Shown in pieces: positions 26,017-33,979 of a stretch of 64,000 nt of DNA (position 1 is the first letter of the stretch; every line of letters starts with the position of its first letter). The translations under genes and the position numbers were made by a program. The DNA is from Bacteroidota bacterium (GTDB lineage Bacteria > Bacteroidota > Bacteroidia > Flavobacteriales > Weeksellaceae). Where the stretch lies: assembly GCA_023399595.1 (NCBI GenBank), contig JAEWOR010000038.1, positions 16,133 through 80,132 on the forward strand. Direction: 5' to 3'. The notes beneath the pieces were generated by a model that saw nothing but the letters and a program-made list of their open reading frames with translations, made no database searches and was not told the DNA's origin.

Positions 26017-26024
26017 CTTATCTT
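26017..26024 (+). promoter_or_regulatory. -7 element of the nusB operon
   Basis: TATCTTTG followed by C, an exact Bacteroidota -7 match, lies 23 bases before the nusB ATG. Confidence 0.6.
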
Positions 26025-26047
26025 TGCACCCAATAAAAGTTCTTTGA

Positions 26048-26956
26048 ATGTTAGGAAGAAGACAAATCCGCGAAAAAGTTGTTGAGGCTTTATATTCTTA
26101 TCAACAAAACCCAATTAAGTATGATGTTTTGGAGAAAAATCTTTTCTCAGATATCGAAAAAATATATCATTTGTATATTTATCAACTCAATTTTTTGGTA
26201 GCTTTAAAAGAGTTAGCCGAACAGCAAATTGAAATTGGTAAAAACAAATTCATTAAAAGTGAGCAAGATATTAACCCCAATCAGAAGTTTATCAATAATC
26301 AAATTTTAAAAAAAATTGAAGATAATACCGAAAGACTTTCTTTTAATTCTAAAGTTCAGAATTTAAAGTGGGATCTGCATGATGATTTATTGGTGAAAAC
26401 ATTCCAAAGAATGAGTGCTGGTAAGCGTTACCAAGATTTCATGAAAGAAGAAGGTTATTCTTTTGAAGAAGATCAAAAATTCATTGGAAAATTATTTCTA
26501 AGATATATCGCAGAGAATGAAGATTTCCATGATAGATTAGAAGAAAAAGAATTGAGTTGGGCGGATGATTTTCATATTGCGAATTCAATGGTGCAAAAAA
26601 CCATTGGCTTTATGAAAGAAAATGAACCAAGCCACACTTTAATTAAAATGATTAAAGATGAATCTGACAGAGATTTCGCAAGAAAACTTTTAGTAAAAGC
26701 CCTTAATAACTGGGAGGAATCTGAAAATAAAATTGAAGAAAGGTTACAAAACTGGGATTTGGATCGAATTTCTTTAATGGATAAAATTATTCTTGTAATG
26801 GGAATCAACGAGTTAGATAATTTCCCGTTAACTGCTACAAGCATTATTATTAATGAATATGTAGAGATTTCAAAAGTCTTCTCAACAGAAAAATCAAATG
26901 TATTTATAAACGGAATATTAGATAAATATTCAAAAGATATCAACAGAGTAAATTAA
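26048..26956 (+). CDS. nusB: Transcription antitermination factor NusB
   Basis: NusB binds boxA RNA with NusE and takes part in rRNA antitermination. It starts with the characteristic LGRRQIREKVVEALYSYQQ, and the C-terminal RNA-binding core reads DKIILVMGINELDNFP, TATSIIINEYVEISKVF and VFINGILDKY. At 302 aa it is about twice the E. coli length; the extra middle region (about residues 50-190) is normal for Bacteroidota. It heads a run with the DUF1573 lipoprotein (7-base gap) and yajC. Confidence 0.93.
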   Translation: MLGRRQIREKVVEALYSYQQNPIKYDVLEKNLFSDIEKIYHLYIYQLNFLVALKELAEQQIEIGKNKFIKSEQDINPNQKFINNQILKKIEDNTERLSFNSKVQNLKWDLHDDLLVKTFQRMSAGKRYQDFMKEEGYSFEEDQKFIGKLFLRYIAENEDFHDRLEEKELSWADDFHIANSMVQKTIGFMKENEPSHTLIKMIKDESDRDFARKLLVKALNNWEESENKIEERLQNWDLDRISLMDKIILVMGINELDNFPLTATSIIINEYVEISKVFSTEKSNVFINGILDKYSKDINRVN

Positions 26957-26963
26957 TATCAAT

Positions 26964-27500
26964 ATGAAAAAAACAATTGCATTAGTTGCCCTTGCGCTTT
27001 TAACAACAGGATTAACTTCTTGTAAAAAAGAAGAAAAAACAAACGTTGAAACTACTTCAACTGAAGGAACAGATCTTACTGCTGCTACAAACGCAGATTC
27101 TGCTGCTACAATTCAAACTTCTGACGCTATGCAAGCTCCAGTAAGTAATGGTGATGAAGAAATGATTAAAGCTGCTACTTCTATTCCATTAACAACTGTT
27201 GCTTTAGCACAAGCTCACTATGAATTTGGAAACATTAAAAAAGGAGATAAAAAAGATCACGTATACGAAATTACAAACACAGGGAAAAATCCTTTGGTAA
27301 TTTCTCAAGTGAAGCCAGGATGCGGATGTACAGCTCCAGATTATACTAAAGATCCTATCTTACCAGGACAAAAAGGAAAAATTACTTTAAGTTTTGATTC
27401 TACTTCTTTTGATGGTCATGTAGAGAAATATGCAGATGTTTATGCTAATGTAGAAAAAGCTCCTATGAGACTTACTTTTTCTGCCAATGTACAACCCTAA
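26964..27500 (+). CDS. DUF1573 lipoprotein
   Basis: Signal with lipobox (GLTSC, Cys20), a low-complexity Thr/Ala/Ser linker of about 65 residues, then a DUF1573 domain carrying its signature ITNTGKNPLVISQVKPGCGC and LPGQKGKITLSFDS. DUF1573 is an Ig-like beta-sandwich found in Bacteroidota surface and periplasmic proteins; the paired Cys in the CGC motif is typical. Function unknown. It lies between nusB and yajC in one apparent operon, an arrangement common in Flavobacteriales. Confidence 0.88.
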   Translation: MKKTIALVALALLTTGLTSCKKEEKTNVETTSTEGTDLTAATNADSAATIQTSDAMQAPVSNGDEEMIKAATSIPLTTVALAQAHYEFGNIKKGDKKDHVYEITNTGKNPLVISQVKPGCGCTAPDYTKDPILPGQKGKITLSFDSTSFDGHVEKYADVYANVEKAPMRLTFSANVQP

Positions 27501-27510
27501 CTAATTGAAT

Positions 27511-27831
27511 ATGTTAACGATTTTACAAGCCGCTGCACCAGAAGGTTCAGGAATGTCTACCATGCTTATGATGGGGGCGATGATAGTTTTATTCTTTGTT
27601 TTGATGGTGTTGCCACAAAGAAGAAAACAAAAACAGGAAAAAAACTTTCAAGAAGCTCTAAAAGTAGGTTCTAGAGTGGTTCTAACTTCAGGATTACACG
27701 GAAGAATAGCTCAAATTCAAGAGGATGGTTTTGTTATTGAAACTCTTTCTGGAAAATTGAAATTTGAAAAAGCTGCTGTTTCTAGAGAATATACGGAAGC
27801 AAGATTCGGAAAAGATAACGAAAAAGCTTAA
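27511..27831 (+). CDS. yajC: Preprotein translocase accessory subunit YajC
   Basis: YajC is a small inner-membrane protein that associates with SecDF and the SecYEG channel. After a short N-terminus there is one membrane helix (about residues 16-36), then the family motif LPQRRKQKQEKNFQEALKVG and the conserved VLTSGLHGRI and FEKAAVSR segments. I start at the ATG at 27511; the frame also allows a TTG two codons earlier, which is less likely. It is the last gene of nusB-DUF1573-yajC and is closed by a very strong terminator. Confidence 0.93.
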   Translation: MLTILQAAAPEGSGMSTMLMMGAMIVLFFVLMVLPQRRKQKQEKNFQEALKVGSRVVLTSGLHGRIAQIQEDGFVIETLSGKLKFEKAAVSREYTEARFGKDNEKA

Positions 27832-27854
27832 TTTATTAAGTTTTTTATGAACTA

Positions 27855-27898
27855 AAAATTTCGGCGAGGAGCAAAGCTCCCCGCCGAAATTTTTTTTA
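27855..27898 (+). terminator. Terminator of nusB-DUF1573-yajC
   Basis: Stem AAAATTTCGGCGAGGAGC/GCTCCCCGCCGAAATTTT (one mismatch), AAA loop, T8 run. Unusually GC-rich for this genome. Confidence 0.9.
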
Positions 27899-27903
27899 AT
27901 CTC

Positions 27904-27911
27904 TATATTTG
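27904..27911 (+). promoter_or_regulatory. -7 element four bases before the SDR gene
   Basis: TATATTTG then C, four bases before the ATG at 27916. Same leaderless-type layout as at 20001, 22843 and 42269. Confidence 0.55.
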
Positions 27912-27915
27912 CAGT

Positions 27916-28647
27916 ATGATGATTTTCAAAAAAACAGTTCTTATTCTCGGTGCTAATTCCGACGTAGCCAAACAAGCGATAAAACTTTACATTCAAAAAA
28001 ATTACTTTGTAATGGCATCTTCACGGGATTTAAGCTCCATAAAAACTTTTTTGAAAGACAATACAATTGGTGAAAATCAAGTACAACTCCTGCATTTTGA
28101 TGCTGAAGATTTTGCTTCTCACCAACGCTTTTACAAAGAACTTCCTACAAAACCTAATATTGTAGTTTACGCCGCAGGCTTTTTAGTTCAAAACGAAAAA
28201 GCCTTCCACGATTTTGAAGCCACTTTTAAAATGATGAAAGTGAATTATGTGGGAGCCGTTTCTATTCTTAATATTATCGCTTTCGATAAAGAGAATAAGG
28301 GCTTAGAAAGAATTATTGGATTATCATCGCTTTCGGGGGTTCGTGGCCGCAAATCAAACTTCATTTATGGGAGTACAAAATCGGCTTTCACCCAATATCT
28401 AGCTGGACTAAGACAAGAATTATCCAATCGGAATATTACAGTAAATGCCTTGGTGATTGGCTATATTAACACCAAAATTAACGAAGGTTTAAACTTAAAT
28501 AAAAACCTTATAATGCAGCCCGATTACGTTGCAAAACATATTGTTGACGCAGGTTCAGGTTTTACAATTGTCCCCAATTGGAAATGGAAGCTCATTTATA
28601 AAATTCTAAAATATTCCCCTGAATTTTTGGTGGCGAAATTACCTTAG
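27916..28647 (+). CDS. Short-chain dehydrogenase/reductase
   Basis: A Rossmann-fold SDR of 243 aa. The cofactor loop is LILGANSDVAKQ near residues 8-19, the catalytic Tyr-Lys pair is in YGSTKSAF, and the catalytic Ser is in GLSSLSG. The C-terminus is hydrophobic and basic, which may be a membrane-proximal helix. The GANSD loop and size resemble SDRs that reduce sugar-linked or lipid-linked intermediates in Bacteroidota, but the substrate cannot be read. It is a single gene with a leaderless-type promoter. Confidence 0.88.
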   Translation: MMIFKKTVLILGANSDVAKQAIKLYIQKNYFVMASSRDLSSIKTFLKDNTIGENQVQLLHFDAEDFASHQRFYKELPTKPNIVVYAAGFLVQNEKAFHDFEATFKMMKVNYVGAVSILNIIAFDKENKGLERIIGLSSLSGVRGRKSNFIYGSTKSAFTQYLAGLRQELSNRNITVNALVIGYINTKINEGLNLNKNLIMQPDYVAKHIVDAGSGFTIVPNWKWKLIYKILKYSPEFLVAKLP

Positions 28648-28747
28648 AGAAACACTTCTCTTAGTCATTACACCCTTTAAAAATAATTTCTTGTTTTATT
28701 AAATAACTTCTGTAAGTCCTTTAGGCTGTTCATTAACGGTCTTTAGA
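28648..28747. other. Intergenic stretch before the tandem repeat
   Basis: AT-rich sequence after the SDR stop with no terminator hairpin and no open frame of note. Confidence 0.4.
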
Positions 28748-28918
28748 GACTTAGAAAGTGGTTATAGCCCCTTGCATAAGGGGCTAGAGGGGGTTCACTA
28801 AGGGGGTGTAGGGGGTTGATGAAGGGGGTAAAGGGACTTCGGAAGTGGTTATAGCCCCTTGCATAAGGGGCTAAAGGGGGTTTACTAAGGGGGTATAGGG
28901 GGTTAATGAAGGGGGTAT
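28748..28918 (+). repeat. Two 87-base G-rich tandem repeats with palindromes
   Basis: Copy one is 28748-28834 and copy two 28835-28918; both contain the palindrome TAGCCCCTTGCATAAGGGGC followed by four runs of five G (28789-28793, 28802-28806, 28811-28815, 28824-28828 and, in copy two, 28876-28880, 28889-28893, 28898-28902, 28911-28915) with short loops. In a genome this poor in GC the stretch is out of place. The GCCCCTT / AAGGGG core resembles the termini of the leuS insert. No open frame spans it. Confidence 0.8.
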
Positions 28919-29050
28919 TGCAAACCTGATTTTAATTTAAAAAAGAAAAACTCTGTATCCTATTATTTTTTGGAATGCTACGGAACTGAGTGAATTTGAG
29001 AAAAAAAACTAAACAAGTCTCCATAAAAAATAGAGCTTTCTGTAAATGTA
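28919..29050. other. Remaining intergenic region before aspS
   Basis: AT-rich sequence with no gene or motif that I can support. Confidence 0.4.
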
Positions 29051-29078
29051 AAAAAGCGAGACCTAAATCTCGCTTTAA
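29051..29078 (-). terminator. Terminator of aspS
   Basis: Stem AAAGCGAGA/TCTCGCTTT with a 7-base loop region and a T run on the minus strand, 20 bases past the aspS stop. Confidence 0.85.
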
Positions 29079-29097
29079 AATAATATTCTTAATGAAA

Positions 29098-30852
29098 TTA
29101 ATCTTTCAAATTCAGTTTTAATTCCAATTCGTCTAATTGCTCATTGGCGATTGGCGAAGGCGCATCAATCATTACATCACGTCCAGAATTATTTTTTGGG
29201 AAGGCGATATAATCTCTAATCACTTCATTTCCATCTAAAATGGCTACTAATCTATCAAAACCGAAAGCCAAACCTCCGTGTGGCGGCGCTCCGTATTTAA
29301 AGGCGTTCATTAAGAATCCGAACTGCGCTTCCGCTTCTTCTTTTGTGAATCCTAGTAAATCAAACATTTTTGACTGTAAATCTTTATCGAAAATTCTGAT
29401 AGAACCACCCCCAATTTCGTTACCATTTAACACTAAATCGTAAGCGTTGGCTCTTGCTTTTCCAGGGTCGGTTTCCAATAAACTAAAATCTTCGGTTTTC
29501 GGAGACGTGAATGGGTGGTGCATTGCGTGGTATCTTCCTGTTTCTTCGTCCCATTCTAAAAGTGGGAAGTCGATTACCCAAAGTGGGGCAAATTCGTTTC
29601 CTTTTCTTAAACCTAAACGATTTCCAAGTTCCATTCTTAAAGCAGAAAGTTGCGTTCTTACTTTATCAGCATTACCGCTCATCACCAACATTAAATCACC
29701 TGCTTTAGCTCCGAATTTCTCTGCAATGGCTTTTAAGTCCTCCTCGTTGTAGAATTTATTCACGGATGAAGTGACAATATCATCATTTTGGAATTTCACC
29801 CAAACCATTCCTGTTGCACCAATTTGTGGTCTTTTTACCCAATCGATAAGTTCATCAATTTGCTTACGAGTGTAATCTGCACAGCCTTCAACATTAATTC
29901 CGACTACCAATTCAGCTTCGTCGAAAATTTTGAAATCTTTTCCTTTCACTAAATCATTCAGCTCCACGAACTCTATTCCGAAACGAATGTCTGGTTTGTC
30001 GTTTCCGTATTTTTGCATCGCATCTGCGAAAGTCATTCTTGGGAAATCACCGAATTCTTTTCCTGTAATATCTTTCAAAAGGTTTTTCGTCATGCCTTCA
30101 AAAACATTCATAATGTCTTCTTGCTCTACGAAAGCCATTTCGCAATCTATTTGGGTGAATTCTGGCTGTCTGTCGGCTCTTAAATCCTCATCGCGGAAAC
30201 ATTTCACAATTTGGAAATATTTATCCATTCCACCTACCATCAATAATTGTTTGAAGGTTTGTGGCGATTGAGGAAGTGCATAAAACTGTCCAGGATTCAT
30301 TCTGCTTGGCACCACAAAATCTCTTGCCCCTTCTGGAGTAGATTTAATTAAAACTGGCGTTTCCACCTCGATAAAACCTTCTTCTGAAAGATAATTTCTT
30401 ACTTTTTGCGCCATTTTATGACGGAAAATCAATTTATCTTTCACAGGATTTCTACGGATGTCCAAGTATCTGTATTTCATTCTCAGCTCTTCACCGCCAT
30501 CGGTTTCGTCTTCAATGGTAAATGGAGGAAGTTGAGATTCGTTTAAAATGGTTAATTCTTTTACTAAAATTTCTATTTCCCCAGTTGGAATATTGGAGTT
30601 TTTGGATGCTCTTTCAATCACCTGACCTTTCACCTGAACTACAAATTCACGACCTAATTTCTTAGCGTTTTCCATTAATTCAGTCGAAGAACGGTCTTGG
30701 TCGAACATCAACTGTGTAATTCCGTAACGATCTCGCAAATCGATCCAAATCATAAATCCTTTGTCACGAATGGTTTGTACCCATCCTGAAAGTGTTACTT
30801 CTTCATTTAGATTTTTCAGCGATAATTCGCCGTTGGTGTGTGTACGGAACAT
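29098..30852 (-). CDS. aspS: Aspartyl-tRNA synthetase
   Basis: Class II synthetase that charges tRNA-Asp. The N-terminal OB-fold (VTLSGWVQTIRDKGFMIWIDLRD) binds the anticodon; class II motif 2 is CFRDEDLRADRQPEFTQID and motif 3 is GLAFGFDRLVAIL near the C-terminus. The GAD-like insertion of bacterial enzymes lies between motifs 2 and 3. Length 584 aa is usual for bacteria. It is a single minus-strand gene. The candidate -7 box at 30942 would give a leader of about 85 bases. Confidence 0.96.
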   Translation of the reverse strand: MFRTHTNGELSLKNLNEEVTLSGWVQTIRDKGFMIWIDLRDRYGITQLMFDQDRSSTELMENAKKLGREFVVQVKGQVIERASKNSNIPTGEIEILVKELTILNESQLPPFTIEDETDGGEELRMKYRYLDIRRNPVKDKLIFRHKMAQKVRNYLSEEGFIEVETPVLIKSTPEGARDFVVPSRMNPGQFYALPQSPQTFKQLLMVGGMDKYFQIVKCFRDEDLRADRQPEFTQIDCEMAFVEQEDIMNVFEGMTKNLLKDITGKEFGDFPRMTFADAMQKYGNDKPDIRFGIEFVELNDLVKGKDFKIFDEAELVVGINVEGCADYTRKQIDELIDWVKRPQIGATGMVWVKFQNDDIVTSSVNKFYNEEDLKAIAEKFGAKAGDLMLVMSGNADKVRTQLSALRMELGNRLGLRKGNEFAPLWVIDFPLLEWDEETGRYHAMHHPFTSPKTEDFSLLETDPGKARANAYDLVLNGNEIGGGSIRIFDKDLQSKMFDLLGFTKEEAEAQFGFLMNAFKYGAPPHGGLAFGFDRLVAILDGNEVIRDYIAFPKNNSGRDVMIDAPSPIANEQLDELELKLNLKD

Positions 30853-30941
30853 AATTTTTGTTTAAAGTTTAGAGTTTCAAGGTTTAATGTTCTTCTTATT
30901 CAAGTTGAGTGAGTAGATTTTTAACCATGAATTTTCGAGTG

Positions 30942-30949
30942 CAAAGATA
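30942..30949 (-). promoter_or_regulatory. -7 element of aspS
   Basis: On the minus strand TATCTTTG then C, an exact TAnnTTTG match about 90 bases before the aspS start. Confidence 0.55.
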
Positions 30950-30965
30950 AGTATTTTCAGAGAAA

Positions 30966-30996
30966 AAGCCTTTTGATTTTTAAGGCAAAAGGCTTG
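30966..30996 (-). terminator. Terminator of the XRE regulator gene
   Basis: A 10-bp stem AAGCCTTTTG/CAAAAGGCTT with a 9-base loop, ending in a T run on the minus strand just past the stop at 31002. Confidence 0.75.
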
Positions 30997-31001
30997 TGTT
31001 T

Positions 31002-31205
31002 TTAAGATTTATATTCCAGAATATCTCCAGGTTGACAGTCTAAAGCTTTGCAAATGGCTTCCAAAGTGGATAGTTTTACCGCTTTTGCCTTTCCAGTTTT
31101 CAAAATGGATAAGTTAGCTTGTGTAATGCCTATTTTCTCAGCCAATTCTTGGGATTGCATTTTACGTTTAGCAAGCATTACATCTATATTAATAATTATT
31201 GGCAT
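31002..31205 (-). CDS. XRE-family helix-turn-helix regulator (YozG-like)
   Basis: A 67-residue Cro/C1-type protein that is essentially only the HTH domain: QELAEKIGITQANLSILKTG is the HTH, followed by LSTLEAICKALDCQPGDIL. This small form (YozG type) is usually encoded next to a DUF2975 membrane protein, as here. It starts four bases after the stop of the DUF2975 gene, so the two are one unit. DNA target unknown. Confidence 0.9.
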   Translation of the reverse strand: MPIIINIDVMLAKRKMQSQELAEKIGITQANLSILKTGKAKAVKLSTLEAICKALDCQPGDILEYKS

Positions 31206-31208
31206 GGC

Positions 31209-31760
31209 TTAAATAGTTAAATCGTTTTCTTTTTTAAGATCTACAGCTTGTTGATAAACTTGACTGATTACGAATACTATTGCTGCGAAAATTAAAAATT
31301 GTAGGTTTTTACTATCTAAATCAAATAGAATAGTAAATTTTCCTTTCAATAATTCTGTAAAAAAGCTTATTGCTAAGGAGAGAAATGCAATAAGAGCTAA
31401 AAGTTTTGAAGTCTTTGAAATTAAAGTAGCAGTTTCTTGAGAGAATAAATTCTTAGTTTCTAGATTCTTCAATATTTTTAAAACTGTGGAAAAGAGTTTT
31501 AGTTCTAAAGTGGCCATAGCAATACAAAATCCAAGAATGAAAACTGAATATATTTTTCCTAAATCTTGTAATTCTTTTATGGTGATGCCTTGTGCTAAAA
31601 TTGTTAGTTTGAAGGAGGATTGTATATCACCAAGATTAATATTAAATAAAACAGCAAGTAAAATTAAAATTAATACTATAATACAAATTGTGATTACAAT
31701 ATTGGCAATCCAAAAAAATATTCTCAGGATGTTTAAGATTAAGTAGGTTTGGTTTTTCAT
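31209..31760 (-). CDS. DUF2975 membrane protein
   Basis: Four hydrophobic helices (about residues 12-38, 65-88, 112-132, 150-170) in a 183-residue protein, the DUF2975 (YoaS-like) layout. The partner is the small XRE regulator directly downstream, a conserved pairing in Firmicutes and Bacteroidota. Such pairs may sense membrane state and control transcription, but this is not demonstrated. No adjacent target is obvious. Confidence 0.85.
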   Translation of the reverse strand: MKNQTYLILNILRIFFWIANIVITICIIVLILILLAVLFNINLGDIQSSFKLTILAQGITIKELQDLGKIYSVFILGFCIAMATLELKLFSTVLKILKNLETKNLFSQETATLISKTSKLLALIAFLSLAISFFTELLKGKFTILFDLDSKNLQFLIFAAIVFVISQVYQQAVDLKKENDLTI

Positions 31761-31825
31761 TTTTTAATATTTTATTGTTGTAAATGTATAAAAAATTATT
31801 GTAAAACAATAAATGGTATTAAAAA

Positions 31826-31854
31826 AAATAAGCTCCAAATTTTTGGAGCTTATT
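31826..31854 (-). terminator. Terminator of the ankyrin-repeat gene
   Basis: Stem AATAAGCTCCAAA/TTTGGAGCTTATT with a T run on the minus strand, 19 bases past the stop at 31873. Confidence 0.8.
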
Positions 31855-31872
31855 CTATATGGTTTGAGAAAT

Positions 31873-32313
31873 TTATTTTAAAATAGCACTCAGTTCTGAG
31901 AAGTTTCTTTCTGTAGCAATGTCTAGGGCTGTTTTACCATCTTTGTTTTTAAGATTTTTATCAGCTCCTGCTGCAAGTAAAGTTTTAACAATATCTATTC
32001 TATTGTATTTTGCAGCAATCATTAACGGGCTTACTCCTGAACATTGTTTATTAATTTCGGGTTTGCTAGACATTAAATGACTGAAAATTTGTTTTTTGTC
32101 GAATCTTATTGCAAAAGTAAATGGTGTGTATTCATCAGCTTTAAGAGCATAACATTTATTATAATCTTGAGCTTTGAACTCTTTTTTGAAGCTTACAAGA
32201 TTGTCTTTTTGAATAGCTAGAATGCCTTTGTTAGGAAAATCTTGTGCAAATAATTTTTGCGATAGTAAACTTACGCAAAGAATAAAAAATGTAGATAGTA
32301 TTTGTTTTTTCAT
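31873..32313 (-). CDS. Secreted ankyrin-repeat protein
   Basis: From the ATG at 32313 (an in-frame ATG lies at 32322) a signal peptide runs to LFAQ. The mature region contains ankyrin repeats: SPLMIAAKYNRIDIVKTLLAAGAD and GKTALDIATERNFSELSAIL are canonical, and DEYTPFTFAIRFDKKQIFSHL is a divergent one. Two Cys (in NKCYALK and NKQCSG) may form a disulfide. Ankyrin repeats bind proteins; the partner is unknown. It is a single gene with its own terminator. Confidence 0.82.
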   Translation of the reverse strand: MKKQILSTFFILCVSLLSQKLFAQDFPNKGILAIQKDNLVSFKKEFKAQDYNKCYALKADEYTPFTFAIRFDKKQIFSHLMSSKPEINKQCSGVSPLMIAAKYNRIDIVKTLLAAGADKNLKNKDGKTALDIATERNFSELSAILK

Positions 32314-32489
32314 ATTATTCAATTGTATAAATTCATAATAAAAGAAGCTATACCAACATCTAAAAAATGTAAAGTATTAATCTTAACAAATTTATATAAA
32401 TTATTTGAATATTGTGATAATAACTTTTTTTTAAGTTAAAATTTAATACTATTTTTTGTAAATTCGTATCAATCATCAAAATATAACTT

Positions 32490-32609
32490 ATGGGAAAAGG
32501 AGATCAAAAATCAAGACGAGGAAAGATAAATGCTGGTAGCTATGGTAAGAAAAGGCCTCGTAAAAGTGTAAAAGTTGTTGCTGAAAAATCTGTAAAGGAG
32601 AAAAAGTAA
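32490..32609 (+). CDS. Small ribosomal subunit protein THX, 39 aa
   Basis: A 39-residue, highly basic peptide beginning MGKGDQKSRRGKINAGSYGK and followed by KRPRKS. It matches bTHX, a small basic protein bound at the head of the 30S subunit in Thermus and Bacteroidota. It is followed 37 bases later by a strong terminator and lies in a plus-strand gap between minus-strand genes. The sequence match is strong even though the gene is short. Confidence 0.9.
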   Translation: MGKGDQKSRRGKINAGSYGKKRPRKSVKVVAEKSVKEKK

Positions 32610-32645
32610 CAAACCTGAGAAAAACCAAAGATAATTCTTCGGATA

Positions 32646-32680
32646 CAAGAAAAGCGGCGCCTTTGGCGCCGCTTTTCTTG
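32646..32680 (+). terminator. Terminator of the THX gene
   Basis: A 16-bp perfect stem CAAGAAAAGCGGCGCC/GGCGCCGCTTTTCTTG with a TTT loop. Very stable for this genome; no long T run follows. Confidence 0.8.
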
Positions 32681-32711
32681 TTTGAATGCACCTTTATGGC
32701 GCATTCAAAAA

Positions 32712-33302
32712 TTATTTTCCTCCAAGAATATTCCCAAGAATACCTCCTAAGCCGCCTTGTTGCTTGTTGTTTCCTCCTCCTAAAACGCTACCTAAAATAT
32801 CATTCAAAGGACTGGATTGTTGAGTTTGTGCTTGTTGAGAAGCTCCTCCAAGAATTCCTCCCAATAAATCCCCTAATCCACCTGAGTTTACATTGTTTTG
32901 TTGCTTTTCTTTTCCAATATATCCCATAATAATTGGAGCTAACATTGCTAGAGCGGGACCAATTTTGTCCATAGAAATTCCTGTGTTTTGAGAAAGTTGG
33001 CTTTCTACATTGGCTTTATTTCCACCAAAAATATGGTCTAAGATAGATTTTCCTTCAGATTCTCTTTCAATAGCTTGTGAAGGATTGTCTAAAATACTTC
33101 CATCATGATCACGGTCTAAAGCGTTATTTAAAGCCTCAGCTTCATTCGTGTCTTGAGATTTATTTCTTAAGTAAGAAATTATCAATGGCGCAGCAACTGC
33201 TAAGAGAGCAATGATTTGATTTTTGCTGATTCCGAATTTGTTTTCAGCTTGTTCAGCAACTTGGTTACTAGAGTTTCCTGTTAATAGATCTATTAAACTC
33301 AT
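32712..33302 (-). CDS. DUF937 (YidB-like) protein
   Basis: 196 aa with the DUF937 layout: a helical core (LIDLLTGN, IIALLAVAAPLIISYLR) repeated in the second half as IGPALAMLAPIIMGYIGKE, an Asp-rich DRDHDGSI loop that looks like an EF-hand-type metal site, and a Gly/Leu/Gln-rich tail (GGILGGA, GGILGNILGGK). There is no signal peptide. E. coli YidB is the named relative; function unknown. A hairpin just past the stop (about 32680-32709) may end the transcript. Confidence 0.82.
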   Translation of the reverse strand: MSLIDLLTGNSSNQVAEQAENKFGISKNQIIALLAVAAPLIISYLRNKSQDTNEAEALNNALDRDHDGSILDNPSQAIERESEGKSILDHIFGGNKANVESQLSQNTGISMDKIGPALAMLAPIIMGYIGKEKQQNNVNSGGLGDLLGGILGGASQQAQTQQSSPLNDILGSVLGGGNNKQQGGLGGILGNILGGK

Positions 33303-33371
33303 AATTTTTTTGTTTTTAGTATTTATATTTTGTGAGGGTGTTTATCAAATTCTATTCCGAATTTTTAAGTT

Positions 33372-33884
33372 TTATTTTTTAAAAATGGGAACGTTAGAAC
33401 ATGCTTCTCCGAACATCAAAGATTTTACGATAGGTTTCAGTTGTTCAACGAGTTCAATATATGCATTTTCTGGAATACTTTCATCGCTACATCCTTTTAC
33501 AAGCACACGTTTGTCAATCATTTCCGAAAAATCATGTGTTTGTACGGCGTTGTGCATTAATAAAACCTCTAAATCTTCGCGATTTCCAAATACTATTTTT
33601 TTAGTAATTCCAGTTAATTTTGAAGTCAATAGAAAATAGGCCCAAAGCGGAACTATAGCGTCTGCAGAATTGTAAATGTAAACGTATGTATCTTTATATT
33701 CTTCTGTATTCAAAAGTTCTACTTTTTCTCTAAAATCTTTTTCTTTTAAAATAAGCTCCTGAAACAAAAAATCTTTTAAATCAATTCCTTTTCTTACGCC
33801 TTTTGGAACGAGGGAAGAAATATCAAAATTCACCAAACTAGTATTTTCGGCAACTTTGTTTCTGATTTCAAATTCTTCTGACAT
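33372..33884 (-). CDS. DUF2480 family protein
   Basis: A 170-residue protein matching the Bacteroidota DUF2480 family: ASLVNFDISSLVP-type start (here NTSLVNFDISSLVPKGVRKG), AIVPLWAYFLLTSKL in the middle and VVKGCSDESIPENAYIEL toward the end. No signal peptide or enzyme motif. It is widely conserved in Flavobacteriales and uncharacterised. It is divergent from lpxB with about 95 bases between the two start codons. Confidence 0.85.
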   Translation of the reverse strand: MSEEFEIRNKVAENTSLVNFDISSLVPKGVRKGIDLKDFLFQELILKEKDFREKVELLNTEEYKDTYVYIYNSADAIVPLWAYFLLTSKLTGITKKIVFGNREDLEVLLMHNAVQTHDFSEMIDKRVLVKGCSDESIPENAYIELVEQLKPIVKSLMFGEACSNVPIFKK

Positions 33885-33942
33885 TTTTTATTTTTATCTT
33901 TACACAAAATTAAGTCAAATATTTGATTTGAGTACAGATTTA

Positions 33943-33974
33943 AAATCTCAAATCTCAAATCTCAAATCTCAAAT
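33943..33974 (+). repeat. Heptanucleotide repeat AAATCTC x4 upstream of lpxB
   Basis: Four perfect AAATCTC units (33943-33970) plus a partial AAAT end six bases before the TTG start of lpxB. The unit length is not a multiple of three, so copy changes would alter spacing to any promoter or leader element. Confidence 0.9.
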
Positions 33975-33979
33975 TTATT

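Noticed and set aside
26048..26956. NusB fused to another domain
   Set aside because: The extra middle region is present in NusB proteins of this phylum generally, so it is not a fusion specific to this genome.
33943..33974. CRISPR-like repeat
   Set aside because: The repeat is a seven-base tandem with no spacers and no cas genes nearby; it is a simple sequence repeat.
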